Source: Candidatus Anaerobutyricum avicola (GTDB taxonomy: Bacteria; Bacillota; Clostridia; Lachnospirales; Lachnospiraceae). Taken from it: a stretch of DNA of 49,415 nucleotides. Below the pieces are notes generated by a model. It made no database searches. It was given only the letters and a program-made list of their open reading frames with translations, and had not been told where the DNA came from. Below, in pieces: positions 9,186 through 17,224 of the stretch (its first letter is position 1; every line of letters starts with the position of its first letter). Position numbers and translations under genes: made by a program. The DNA lies in the NCBI GenBank assembly GCA_019113845.1, contig DXGQ01000044.1:1-49415 (forward strand). Reading direction: 5' to 3'.

Positions 9186-9797
9186 ATGATAATAAAAAAT
9201 GTAGAGCTGGAAACGGTCTGTGGTATCACCAGCAAGCTTCCGGATAATCAGCTCCCGGAAGTTGCCTTTGCGGGCAAGTCCAACGTGGGCAAGTCATCCC
9301 TGATCAATGCTCTCGTCAACCGGAAGTCACTGGCGAGGACGTCCGGACAGCCGGGAAAGACCCAGACCATCAATTTTTATAACGTAAATAAGGAAATGTA
9401 TATCGTGGACCTACCGGGCTACGGCTATGCGAAGGTCTCAAAAGAAGTGGCGGCCAAATGGGGACCGATGATCGAGAATTATCTGCATACTTCCCGTCAG
9501 CTGCGGATGGTATTTCTGCTCATTGACCTGAGACATAAGCCGGGAGCCAACGATATCCAGATGTACCGGTGGATTCTGAGCAACGGCTTTTCTCCGGTTA
9601 TCGTCGCCACCAAAGCGGATAAGATCAAGCGCAGCCAGCTAAAAAAGCAGCTGAAACAGCTGGAAGACACATTAAAAGTCATTGAGGGCGTTCCGATTGT
9701 CCCGTTTTCCGCAGTCACAAAACAGGGACGGGATGAGATCTGGGAGCTGATTGAGACGTATGCACTCGGGGAGGAAATGGAAATTCCGGAAGAATAG
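9186..9797 (+). CDS. engB: ribosome biogenesis GTP-binding protein YsxC/EngB
   Basis: A 203-residue TrmE-Era-type GTPase needed for late assembly of the 50S subunit. G1 is GKSNVGKS, G3 is DLPGYG, G4 is TKAD, and a SAVTKQG segment corresponds to G5. I chose ATG 9186 (MIIKNVELETV), which matches the usual beginning of the family and has GCGAGG about 9 nt upstream, rather than the GTG at 9162. It ends 18 nt from the convergent DUF4364 gene. Confidence 0.95.
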   Translation: MIIKNVELETVCGITSKLPDNQLPEVAFAGKSNVGKSSLINALVNRKSLARTSGQPGKTQTINFYNVNKEMYIVDLPGYGYAKVSKEVAAKWGPMIENYLHTSRQLRMVFLLIDLRHKPGANDIQMYRWILSNGFSPVIVATKADKIKRSQLKKQLKQLEDTLKVIEGVPIVPFSAVTKQGRDEIWELIETYALGEEMEIPEE

Positions 9798-9815
9798 GCA
9801 CAGGCATTATGCGAT

Positions 9816-10340
9816 TCAGTCGTTGAGGAGCAGAGTTTCCATCACCTGACAGTAGACGGTATCGCTCTTTTCTGACCATTTGTCACAGATGGCGATGGCC
9901 TGTTCTTTGGATACGACATTGATCTTCAGTTCCATGAGGATGGAACCGCGCTCCTTAATCTGCGCATGCACCATGTACTCCCCTTTTTTCAGCGGGTAAT
10001 AGTCCGCGGTGATATTGACCTCCTTGCGGAGCTGATATTTGTGTTCTTTAAAATAATTGAGAATATCGTTTTTGATAGCGTCCGATATTTTACTTTCAAA
10101 CATCTGCAATGCTTCTCTGCCATTTTCCGTCAGATAATAGTGGGTGGTGTTCCGGATCATCTCCCCACGGATAAAAGCAGATTCTGCGAGCTCATTGACG
10201 GCCTGCTGCATATGAAAGTAGGAAGTGTAGCCGTGGGTCACAAAAAACTCGCTGAGCTGGGAGGTCGTCAGTGGAAAATCCAGATTATCCAGCATGTACA
10301 GCATCATTAATTTGTATAAAGTCAACGATTCTTCAGACAT
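9816..10340 (-). CDS. DUF4364 family protein
   Basis: A 174-residue protein that I recognise as the clostridial DUF4364 family. Its N-terminal ~75 residues look like a winged-helix module (TLYKLMMLYMLDNLDFPLTT ..., then a recognition-helix region and HYYLTENGREAL as the wing). The C-terminal half is an alpha/beta domain ending METLLLND. A DNA-binding regulatory role is plausible but unproven. Start 10340 follows GGAGAG. The longer frame back to 10442 is unlikely because it crosses the direct repeat and has poor coding character. It may be co-transcribed with the radical SAM gene 120 nt upstream on the same strand. Confidence 0.8.
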   Translation of the reverse strand: MSEESLTLYKLMMLYMLDNLDFPLTTSQLSEFFVTHGYTSYFHMQQAVNELAESAFIRGEMIRNTTHYYLTENGREALQMFESKISDAIKNDILNYFKEHKYQLRKEVNITADYYPLKKGEYMVHAQIKERGSILMELKINVVSKEQAIAICDKWSEKSDTVYCQVMETLLLND

Positions 10341-10367
10341 TGTTCTCTCCATGTATTTTCTTTCAAT

Positions 10368-10395
10368 AGTATGATAACGAACAGTATGATAACGA
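10368..10395. repeat. two direct copies of a 13-nt motif upstream of the DUF4364 gene
   Basis: AGTATGATAACGA occurs at 10368-10380 and 10383-10395, separated by 2 nt (15-nt period). It lies 28 nt upstream of the DUF4364 start. On the minus strand each copy contains TATCAT, so it may be an operator or a duplicated -10. Confidence 0.5.
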
Positions 10396-10460
10396 TCTGT
10401 TGTATCGATCAGATCTGCGCAGCTGATGGAGCAACGCTCCACGGCGCTGTCAGGCAGGAG

Positions 10461-11369
10461 TCAGAGCAGCTGTTTCCCCTGAAAGGAGTCCCGCCGTTTC
10501 ATTTCCCGGTGGATGGTATTTAATACGTTTCTTTTGTGAAGGCTCCAGGATGGAGCAATCAGCAGGTCTCCCGGCCCGTCGCCGGTGATCCTCTCAATGA
10601 CGATATCCGGCCGGAGTCTCTCGATGCAGGAGATCACACAGTCGGTGTAGGATTCCAGCGTAAACAGAGGAAAAGGCTTGCGGGCGTATATCTCAGCCAG
10701 ACGGGTATTTTTTAAAATATGCAGCATCGACAGCTTAACGCCGCCCACGGGCAGCTGGTTGATGTAACGGATGGTCTCTTCCTGCATGGCGGGAGTCTCT
10801 CCCGGAAGGCCGAGGATCAGATGGGCGGTGACGCGGATACCCCGGGAAGCGCAGGCTTCCACGGCACGGGTAAAGACTGCCGTCTCGTAGCCGCGGTTTA
10901 AAAAGGCAGCGGTGGAGTCGTGGCAGGTCTGCAACCCCAGCTCGAGAAAGACCGGCTTTTGCCGGTTGATCTCCTCCAGAAGATTCAGTACTTCTTCCGG
11001 GAGACAGTCCGGACGGGTGCCGATGGCGATGGCAACGATCTCTTCCGGCCGGATGGCGGCCTCATAGAGTGTGCGGAGCCGTTTCACGGGCGCATAGGTG
11101 TTGGTGAACGCCTGAAAATAGGCGATATATCTGCCGCCGGAATACTTCCTGTTGCTCTGTGCCTTTCCCCGGTCGATCTGCGCGGCGATCGGGAGAGCGG
11201 CACTTTCCGCGTATTCACCGCTGCCGCCCTCGCTGCAGAAAATGCAGCCGCCCTTTGACAGGGTGCCATCCCGGTTCGGACAGGTAAAGCCGCCGTTCAG
11301 GCTGATCTTATATATTTTTTCCCCGAACATTTCCTTCAGGAAACGACTGTAGGAATAATAACGTTCCAT
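10461..11369 (-). CDS. TIGR01212-type (YhcC-like) radical SAM protein
   Basis: A 302-residue radical SAM enzyme. The Fe-S ligands are C30, C42 and C45 (CX11CX2C, within FTCPNRDGTL and GGCIFCSEGG), the wide spacing typical of the TIGR01212/YhcC family rather than the canonical CX3CX2C. An HLILGLPGE motif appears in the barrel, and a TGDGPGDLLIAPSW motif lies near the end. The substrate of the family is not established, though some members are tied to RNA or cofactor modification. Start 11369 (MERYYSYSRF) has GGAAGGA upstream; the longer frame to 11423 lacks support. Confidence 0.88.
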   Translation of the reverse strand: MERYYSYSRFLKEMFGEKIYKISLNGGFTCPNRDGTLSKGGCIFCSEGGSGEYAESAALPIAAQIDRGKAQSNRKYSGGRYIAYFQAFTNTYAPVKRLRTLYEAAIRPEEIVAIAIGTRPDCLPEEVLNLLEEINRQKPVFLELGLQTCHDSTAAFLNRGYETAVFTRAVEACASRGIRVTAHLILGLPGETPAMQEETIRYINQLPVGGVKLSMLHILKNTRLAEIYARKPFPLFTLESYTDCVISCIERLRPDIVIERITGDGPGDLLIAPSWSLHKRNVLNTIHREMKRRDSFQGKQLL

Positions 11370-11443
11370 GATTTTTTCATCCTTCCAGAGACTTATTTTA
11401 ACATCCGGGTCAGGTTTATGCAAACGAAAAGTGAATCTTTTGT

Positions 11444-11470
11444 GTCACCGGTCCTTGTGTGAACGGTGAC
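11444..11470. other. hairpin in the divergent radical SAM / rho intergenic region
   Basis: GTCACCG (11444-11450) pairs with CGGTGAC (11464-11470) around a 13-nt loop. It lies between the starts of two divergent genes and could be an operator or a transcript-end hairpin. A T-rich stretch follows but there is no true T-run. Confidence 0.35.
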
Positions 11471-11509
11471 TATTTTGTAAGTGCGGGAAGAAAACGGGAC
11501 GGAAAAGAG

Positions 11510-11537
11510 TTGTTTTCTGCGAAAAATATGGTATAAT
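11510..11537 (+). promoter_or_regulatory. SigA promoter of rho
   Basis: TTGTTT (11510-11515), a 16-nt spacer and TATAAT (11532-11537), with TGG giving an extended -10. It yields a ~280-nt leader before rho. Confidence 0.65.
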
Positions 11538-11822
11538 AAGGGCGCCTGACCGCATAATTGGAAGCGGTGGGAGATAATTCTTTTTATTCAGATAATTTGT
11601 GTGCACATCAGTATTCTTATTATTCCTGAGATATATTTTATGATACCAGTGTCAAAAGGTCAGAGATCCGATGCAGGTTTGCCTGCGAGAGGATTTTTTG
11701 GCTGTGAGACTCGTCAAATTGTTATTGGAGCATGATACGATAGATGACAGGGGCGTTTTGTCTGTGGCAGAAGAGAACCGGAGACAGGACAGGATTCCTG
11801 TTGGCATAGATGGAGGTTTTAT
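11538..11822 (+). promoter_or_regulatory. long rho leader
   Basis: About 280 nt of untranslated leader with no ORF that has a good RBS and no strong terminator. rho is autoregulated by attenuation in its own leader in several bacteria, so this unstructured leader may be where Rho acts on its own transcript. That role is inferred from other species. The RBS GATGGAGGT lies just before ATG 11823. Confidence 0.4.
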
Positions 11823-13295
11823 ATGGATTACAGAGATATGACATTACTGCAGCTGCGTGCAGCGGCAAAAGAAAAAGGGCTTCGGGGTATCAGCACGCTG
11901 AAAAAGGAACAACTCATTGAGCGTCTGATGGATTATGAAGCTCCTGCCGGAACAGAAAAGCCTTCTTCTTATCCTCATGAGGGAAGAAGAGCGGAACGAC
12001 CGGAGAGAAACTTCCGCACGCGGATGGAGAGAGAGAACGGAAATACGGAGGAACGTACCGGTCATACAAACAGAAGAAATGAGGAAATGCGCGCGGAATA
12101 CGAGAGACATGACGGACAGGAAAACGGCCGCACGGAAAATGGCATGAAGAGTGAGCTGGAAAGCCTCGACAGCGGCGAGAAGGCAAACGGTATCCTGGAA
12201 GTGATGCCGGACGGTTTTGGATTTATCCGCTGTGAGAATTATCTGCCGGGAGAAAATGACGTATATGTCTCTCCGTCTCAGATCCGGAGATTTAATCTGA
12301 AGACCGGCGATATCCTGGTGGGCAATACGAGAGTGAAGACCCAGAACGAGAAATACAGCGCCCTTCTCTATGTGGAATCTGTCAACGGATACAAGCCATA
12401 CGAGGCACAGAGACGAAAAAGTTTTGAAGATCTGACGCCAATTTTTCCGAATGAGCGGATCCGTCTGGAAATACCGGGAGCGCCGGTATCCATGCGTATG
12501 GTGGATCTCCTTTCTCCGATCGGAAAGGGACAGAGGGGAATGATCGTCTCCCAGCCGAAGACCGGTAAGACGACGCTGTTAAAGCAGATCGCGAAGAGCA
12601 TTACGACGGCTTATAAAGATATGAAACTGATCATCCTGCTCATCGATGAGCGCCCGGAGGAAGTAACGGACATCCGGGAGTACATCGAGGGACCGAACGC
12701 CGAGGTCATCTACTCTACCTTTGACGAGCTGCCGGAACATCACAAGCGGGTGTCTGAGATGGTGCTGGAGCGGGCAAAGCGGCTGGTGGAGCACGGCGAG
12801 GATGTGGTCATCCTTTTAGACAGCATCACCCGTCTGGCAAGAGCTTACAATCTGGTGGTACCGCCAAGCGGGAGAACGCTCTCCGGCGGTCTTGACCCGG
12901 CAGCGCTTCATATGCCGAAGAAGTTCTTCGGAGCGGCCAGAAATATGCGGGAGGGCGGCAGCCTGACGATCCTTGCCACCGCGCTGGTGGATACCGGAAG
13001 CAAGATGGATGATGTGGTGTTCGAGGAGTTTAAGGGAACCGGAAATATGGAGCTGGTTCTCGACAGAAAGCTGGCGGAAAAAAGAATCTTCCCTGCCATC
13101 AATATTCAGAAATCCGGAACCCGCCGGGACGACCTGCTTCTCACCAAAGAAGAGCAGGAGATCGTATTTGCCCTGCACCGGGAAATGTCCGGAAACCGTG
13201 CGGAAGAAAATGTGGAACAGATCCTTCAGTTCTTTAAAAAGACAAAAAATAATCAGGAATTTATCCATGTGATGCGCCAGTCCCTGCTGAAATAG
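11823..13295 (+). CDS. rho: transcription termination factor Rho
   Basis: A 490-residue hexameric RNA helicase that ends transcription. The Rho N-terminal helical domain ([15 protein letters not shown], ~5-40) is followed by an Arg/Glu/Asn-rich hydrophilic insert (~42-115) not found in E. coli Rho. A cold-shock-type RNA-binding fold ([13 protein letters not shown]) comes next, then the ATPase core with Walker A (PKTGKTT) and the Walker B region ([15 protein letters not shown]). The insert resembles the N-terminal insertion domains known from high-GC bacteria and Clostridia, which alter RNA binding. It is transcribed alone from the promoter at 11510. Confidence 0.97.
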   Translation: MDYRDMTLLQLRAAAKEKGLRGISTLKKEQLIERLMDYEAPAGTEKPSSYPHEGRRAERPERNFRTRMERENGNTEERTGHTNRRNEEMRAEYERHDGQENGRTENGMKSELESLDSGEKANGILEVMPDGFGFIRCENYLPGENDVYVSPSQIRRFNLKTGDILVGNTRVKTQNEKYSALLYVESVNGYKPYEAQRRKSFEDLTPIFPNERIRLEIPGAPVSMRMVDLLSPIGKGQRGMIVSQPKTGKTTLLKQIAKSITTAYKDMKLIILLIDERPEEVTDIREYIEGPNAEVIYSTFDELPEHHKRVSEMVLERAKRLVEHGEDVVILLDSITRLARAYNLVVPPSGRTLSGGLDPAALHMPKKFFGAARNMREGGSLTILATALVDTGSKMDDVVFEEFKGTGNMELVLDRKLAEKRIFPAINIQKSGTRRDDLLLTKEEQEIVFALHREMSGNRAEENVEQILQFFKKTKNNQEFIHVMRQSLLK

Positions 13296-13446
13296 CGGGT
13301 GGCGCATCCCCGGGATTCCTGGCAGAAAGGGCAAAGGCCGGATGTGCGGATATTGTGAAATATTATGAATTTCTGAAGAAATCCTTATCAAAATCATACA
13401 TTTCCGAAGAAGACAGGAGAATGCCGCTACAGGGAAATTGTAAATC

Positions 13447-13475
13447 TTGACGGAAAAAGATTTCTGTGAAATAAT
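13447..13475 (+). promoter_or_regulatory. SigA promoter for the membrane zinc-ribbon gene
   Basis: TTGACG (13447-13452), 17 nt, then AATAAT (13470-13475). The ~115-nt leader contains a small hairpin (ATGACAT 13531-13537 with ATGTCAT 13543-13549). The rest of 13296-13595 shows no gene and no clear rho terminator. Confidence 0.6.
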
Positions 13476-13595
13476 GAAATGGACACATTTTGTTCCTAAG
13501 TGATAAGCGATTAATGCGATACATGGACGGATGACATGAGAGATGTCATTCTCCCGGAAACGTGTCAGAACACGAAAAGAAACAGGAGAAGAAAA

Positions 13596-13997
13596 ATGAA
13601 TCGTTTTAAGAACTTTTTTCATGGAATATATGGAATTGACGGATTATCCTGCGGTCTGCTTTTACTGAGCGTTCTGATCAATCTTTTGACAGCGGTGATC
13701 CCGGTGGAGAGCGTGCAGCGCCTGAATCCTGTCGGACTGCTTCCGCTTCTGCTCTGCCTGCTCCGCTTTTTTTCTCATGATCATCAGAAACGAAGACGGG
13801 AAAACGAACGTTTTCTGAAACTCATGCGCCCGCTGTTTGAATACTTCGACCGAAAGAGCGAAGAGCGGGAACAGGCACAGATTTTTCGCTTTTTTAAATG
13901 CCCCGCCTGCTCCCAGAAGATTCGCGTTCCCAGAGGAAAGGGCAAGATTGAGATCACCTGCCCGAAATGTGGAAATAAGTTTATAAAGAAAACCTGA
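13596..13997 (+). CDS. small membrane protein with C-terminal zinc ribbon
   Basis: A 133-residue protein with two hydrophobic segments (~18-37 and ~45-60), a basic/acidic linker, and a C-terminal zinc ribbon with C102/C105 (CPAC) and C122/C125 (CPKC). The topology suggests two membrane spans with the ribbon in the cytoplasm. The function is unknown; such proteins may sense or anchor a partner. ATG 13596 has AGGAGAAG upstream and the longer frame to 13536 is unsupported. It has its own promoter and a strong terminator, so it is a single-gene unit. Confidence 0.7.
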   Translation: MNRFKNFFHGIYGIDGLSCGLLLLSVLINLLTAVIPVESVQRLNPVGLLPLLLCLLRFFSHDHQKRRRENERFLKLMRPLFEYFDRKSEEREQAQIFRFFKCPACSQKIRVPRGKGKIEITCPKCGNKFIKKT

Positions 13998-14021
13998 GAA
14001 AATAACAAAACAGATATCTGA

Positions 14022-14050
14022 AATGTCGGCGAGAGCCGGCATTTTTTCTT
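14022..14050 (+). terminator. intrinsic terminator
   Basis: AATGTCGGC (14022-14030), GAGA loop, GCCGGCATT (14035-14043), then a T-run to 14047. It ends the zinc-ribbon gene and lies downstream of the convergent queH. Confidence 0.9.
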
Positions 14051-14120
14051 TATGGGAAATTGCGTTTCTATTATGAAACAAAAACGCTTTGCGAGGATCA
14101 CGTTGCTTTTATGGGATCTG

Positions 14121-14771
14121 TTATTCATGCAGTTTCTGTCGTTCGGCGGCTGCTTTGGAGAACACGCATCCACAGTAATTCTGCCGGTAGAGATGATATT
14201 CTTCCGACAGGGCGATGGAACGCAGATACCCGCCTTTCTTTTTAAAATCAGACGGCAGATGTCTGACGCCATACTCTTCTGCCAGATGTTCTCCGATCTC
14301 ATTGATCCACTGAGCGTTTTTGTGAGGACTGATGGAGAGGGTGGTGGTAAAGTAATCGGCGTGAAGTTCCGCCGCCTTTTTTGCGGCCTCCCGCATTCGA
14401 AGTTCATAACAGTGATAGCAGCGCTGTCCCCGCTCCGGCAGATCTTCCATACCCTTTGCCATCGCAAAGAAACAGGAAGGATCATAATCCCCTTCCAGAA
14501 GAGTAACCTGTCCGCGGGCTTCGTATCCCGCCTCCTTTACAAAACGCGTCAGTTCATGAATCCGTTTCTGATACTCCTCTTCCTGTGTGATATTCGGGTT
14601 GTAAAAAAATAAGGTGATGTGGAAATACCGGATCAGATATTCCAGTACGTAACTGCTGCATGGGGCGCAGCAGGCATGAAGAAACAGATGCGGTTTCTGC
14701 TCCTCCGGCAGATCTTCGCCGATCTGCGCAGTGATCTTATCCAGTTCTTTCTGATAATTTATCTTATTCAT
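14121..14771 (-). CDS. queH: epoxyqueuosine reductase QueH
   Basis: A 216-residue QueH (formerly DUF208), which performs the last step of queuosine synthesis by reducing epoxyqueuosine in tRNA. It is the non-cobalamin alternative to QueG. Diagnostic cysteines are HACCAPC (C34, C35, C38), RCYHCYELR, and the late NYCGC. These bind an Fe-S cluster plus a second iron site. The start follows AAAGGA at a slightly long distance. The gene stands alone; no other queuosine gene is in the window and no preQ1 riboswitch was found upstream. Confidence 0.95.
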   Translation of the reverse strand: MNKINYQKELDKITAQIGEDLPEEQKPHLFLHACCAPCSSYVLEYLIRYFHITLFFYNPNITQEEEYQKRIHELTRFVKEAGYEARGQVTLLEGDYDPSCFFAMAKGMEDLPERGQRCYHCYELRMREAAKKAAELHADYFTTTLSISPHKNAQWINEIGEHLAEEYGVRHLPSDFKKKGGYLRSIALSEEYHLYRQNYCGCVFSKAAAERQKLHE

Positions 14772-14879
14772 GAGAAAATGTTCCTTTCTGCGTCTTATTT
14801 CAAAATCCGGGGATGTTGCAGCAAATGATGCCGGAGGACAGAATTATTTTGATACACAGATGCCGTTCTGATCTCATAC

Positions 14880-15112
14880 AGACTCTGACCGCGAGCTGTG
14901 AGCGAGGACTTTCTAAGATTGGGAAACCGCAAAGTGGTTTCTACCTGCTGATCAGAAAATATCTGAAGTCCGAGTGAGGGTCGAGCCGGGCAGACCTGTA
15001 TGGGAAGAACCGCATCGTCTGTATGTCAGAAAATCTGTTCCGGTTCTGCTGCATCTTAGTCTTATTTAAGAAATCCTACAAAAATCCAAAATCTTTGTCA
15101 AGAAAATTTTCA
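14880..15112 (+). ncRNA. candidate structured RNA or leader (unidentified)
   Basis: No ORF is credible here, but the sequence folds well. AGGA+CTAAGAT (14905-14908, 14913-14919) can pair with ATCTTAG+TCTT (15053-15063), closing a ~150-nt domain. Inside are GAAACCGC/GTGGTTTC (14923-14941), TCAGA/TCTGA (14952-14966) and AGAACCG/CGGTTCT (15006-15047, enclosing CAGA-AAA-TCTG). It ends in an intrinsic terminator at 15113-15140, followed 145 nt later by the SpoIID-like gene. It could be a free small RNA or a riboswitch-like attenuator. It matches no class I know, and no strong promoter was found. Confidence 0.4.
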
Positions 15113-15140
15113 CAGGCGGACGGCTCTGCCAGGTTTTTTC
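15113..15140 (+). terminator. intrinsic terminator after the structured region
   Basis: CAGGCGGA-CGGC-TCTGCCAG (15113-15132, one mismatch and one G-T pair), followed by TTTTTT at 15134-15139. Confidence 0.65.
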
Positions 15141-15285
15141 TGCCGGGCTTCCCGGAGTAAAAGATCTGTAACGATTCCTTTTCTGCCACATATGATAATA
15201 AAAAAATGTGTAGCTGTTAGGCGGTTGCTGCCGGGCGTCGGCAGCGATATGGCAGAATAGTTACCGTATATGGGTGGGCATAGCT

Positions 15286-16518
15286 ATGGCAGAGTATGGA
15301 CAATTAAAGATCAGCCTGGTGGAGGCGGGGAGTGAGCGGCCGGTGCCGGGGGCGTCGGTGGAAGTTTCTTCTACGGGGGAGCCGGATCAGATTCTGGAGA
15401 GGTTGATGACAGATTCGTCGGGACAGACGGAGACGGTGGATCTGGAGGCGCCGCCGGTGGAATATTCTATGGAGCCGTCGGAGGAACAGCCGTATTCCGA
15501 GTATAACCTGCGGATCAACGCACCGGGCTATGAGCCGCTGACCGTGTCCGGCGCGCAGATTTTCTCCGGACAGCTGGCGCTGCAGAATCAGGGGATGTTC
15601 AAAAAACCCCAGTCCGGCGAAGATTACAGAATTCTGGCTATCGGGCCGCATACATTGTTTGGGGAATATCCGCCGAAGATCGCGGAAAATGAGGTCAAAG
15701 ATATCCAGGCTACCGGTGAGGTCGTGCTAAGCCGGGTGGTCATTCCGGAATTTGTGGTCGTTCACGACGGAGTGCCGTCGGATTCCACAGCGGCTAACTA
15801 CTATATCCAGTACAGAGACTACATTAAAAATGTGGCCTCCTGTGAGATTTATTCCACCTGGCCGAGAGAGACATTGCGGGCGAATATTCTGGCAATCATG
15901 TCTTTTACCCTGAACCGGGTGTACACGGAATGGTACCGGAACCGTGGGTATGATTTCACCATCACCTCTTCCACGGCCTATGACCAGAAATGGATCAACG
16001 GAAAGACAATCTATGAGAGTATCAATCTCGTGGTGGATGAGATCTTCAACGAGTATCTTTCGAGACCTGATGTGAGTCAGCCGATCCTGGCGCAGTACTG
16101 TGACGGCCGGCGGGTGACCTGTCCGAACCAGCTCAGCCAGTGGGGGTCCAAGACGCTCGGAGATGACGGATTGTCTGCGGAAGAAATCCTTCAATACTAT
16201 TATGGAAATGATATCTACATTAACACTGCCGATATGATATCGGGAGTGCCCGCCTCCTGGCCGGGATATACGCTGACGGTGGGCTCCTCCGGAGAAAAAG
16301 TCCGGCAGATGCAGGCACAGCTTAACCGGATTGCGGAGGATTATCCGGCCATGCCGGTCATCCGGGCGGACGGGATACTCGGTTCTGCCACAAAAAATGC
16401 TGTGGAGACTTTCCAGAGGATTTTTAATCTTCCGGTGACCGGAGAGGTGGATTTTGCCACCTGGTATAAGATCAGTCAGATTTATGTGGGGGTCAGCCGG
16501 ATCGCAGAGCTGAACTGA
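15286..16518 (+). CDS. SpoIID-like protein with N-terminal beta-sandwich and C-terminal peptidoglycan-binding domain
   Basis: A 410-residue protein in three parts. Residues ~1-105 look like a carboxypeptidase-regulatory-type beta-sandwich (PVPGASVEVSSTGEP ... NLRINAPGYEPLTV). Residues ~180-325 resemble SpoIID/amidase-enhancer proteins: CEIYSTWPRETLRANI with a Glu (E187) where SpoIID has its catalytic Glu, and then ITSSTAYDQ. The C-terminus (~330-400) is a PG_binding_1 repeat (DGILGSATKNAVETFQRIF). SpoIID is a lytic transglycosylase of engulfment; whether this homologue cuts glycan is inference. There is no signal peptide or membrane anchor, which is odd for a wall enzyme. ATG 15286 is chosen over GTG 15274. 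A terminator follows. Confidence 0.75.
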   Translation: MAEYGQLKISLVEAGSERPVPGASVEVSSTGEPDQILERLMTDSSGQTETVDLEAPPVEYSMEPSEEQPYSEYNLRINAPGYEPLTVSGAQIFSGQLALQNQGMFKKPQSGEDYRILAIGPHTLFGEYPPKIAENEVKDIQATGEVVLSRVVIPEFVVVHDGVPSDSTAANYYIQYRDYIKNVASCEIYSTWPRETLRANILAIMSFTLNRVYTEWYRNRGYDFTITSSTAYDQKWINGKTIYESINLVVDEIFNEYLSRPDVSQPILAQYCDGRRVTCPNQLSQWGSKTLGDDGLSAEEILQYYYGNDIYINTADMISGVPASWPGYTLTVGSSGEKVRQMQAQLNRIAEDYPAMPVIRADGILGSATKNAVETFQRIFNLPVTGEVDFATWYKISQIYVGVSRIAELN

Positions 16519-16570
16519 TGACAGAGCGAAAATGACTTTTTTGCAGGATTCAAAAAAATAATTGCAGAAA

Positions 16571-16620
16571 AAGGGCGCGCTGTTTTTCAGAAGGAAGAAA
16601 GCGCGCCCTTCTTTTCTTTT
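16571..16620 (+). terminator. strong intrinsic terminator
   Basis: AAGGGCGCGCT (16571-16581) pairs perfectly with AGCGCGCCCTT (16600-16610). A T-rich tail (CTTTTCTTTT) follows. Confidence 0.9.
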
Positions 16621-16802
16621 GAGGAAAGATCTGTTCACCGGCAGAACCGTGCCGGGAATCGCGATATATGCAGAAAAAGAGAGGTTTGGGAGCAAAAAGG
16701 GTTCTCTGTATCCAGGTGTATAAAAAAATATGCCGCAGAAGGGAAAAGAAAGGAGAAAAGAAAAACGATAGTTAAAAAAATAAAAAATTCAGATTTCCAC
16801 TC

Positions 16803-16831
16803 TTGTATTTGAGGATAATATATGTTAGAAT
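16803..16831 (+). promoter_or_regulatory. promoter in front of a candidate non-coding RNA
   Basis: TTGTAT (16803-16808), 17 nt, TAGAAT (16826-16831), with TGT giving an extended -10. No ORF follows; the predicted RNA starts near 16838. Confidence 0.55.
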
Positions 16832-16837
16832 TTTAGC

Positions 16838-17051
16838 AATTTAAGCAATGATACGGTGGCGTAGTCCGAATTTTGTCCGGCAGATGTCTTCTGGGGAGCG
16901 TGTCCGTCATGGCGACAGCACAGGTTATGATGTTCACACAGGTCAGGAGGCAGAGCGGGCAGGATGACACAGAGAAAAAGATACGCTCCCGGCGCGAAGC
17001 AGGCTGACCTGATTCGCTGAGGAAAAGCCGGGGGTTCCCGTCTTTTTTTTT
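16838..17051 (+). ncRNA. candidate ~210-nt non-coding RNA with own promoter and terminator
   Basis: Bounded by an extended -10 promoter and a terminator. The terminator has stem AAAAG-C-CGGG / CCCG-T-CTTTT around GGTT (17023-17046), with a run of nine T at 17043-17051. The body is rod-like: GGGAGCGT pairs over ~80 nt with ACGCTCCC (16983-16990). GTCAT pairs with ATGAC nested inside, and CGAAT near the 5' side pairs with ATTCG near the 3' side. Size and shape would suit 6S RNA, but I could not match conserved 6S sequence and leave the class open. A frame on the other strand (16825-17094) has no RBS and no family resemblance. Confidence 0.5.
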
Positions 17052-17078
17052 GCGCACAGCCAAAAAACGTCGGGCTGA

Positions 17079-17111
17079 ATGTACATTTCCTCATACAGAT
17101 GTACAGTTCCT
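17079..17111. repeat. paired 13-nt direct repeats upstream of carA
   Basis: ATGTACATTTCCT (17079-17091) and ATGTACAGTTCCT (17099-17111) are direct repeats with a 20-nt period, roughly two helical turns. They lie ~115-145 nt before carA and could be a regulator site. The carA -10 may be TAATAT just before the RBS, but its -35 is poor. Nothing else was seen in 17112-17224. Confidence 0.4.
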
Positions 17112-17224
17112 GTCAGTAAGAGAGAGTCTGCCAGAGAAGCTGCGCGTCGGTTTATGACGATTATTGCGAGAATTACTTTTTGTAAACTACGACAATGTTC
17201 TAATATAGAAAGGAACGAGACATC

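Noticed and set aside
14772-14900. preQ1 riboswitch upstream of queH
   Set aside because: Minus-strand leader read through; no H-type pseudoknot consensus or A-rich tail was seen.
14936-14946. Purine-riboswitch-like TTTCTACC
   Set aside because: The partner loop and the closing P1 elements expected of that class are missing.
17130-17141. PyrR-binding-like motif (GCCAGAGAAGCT) before carA
   Set aside because: Two mismatches to the core I remember and the flanks do not form the required stem; no terminator/antiterminator pair follows.
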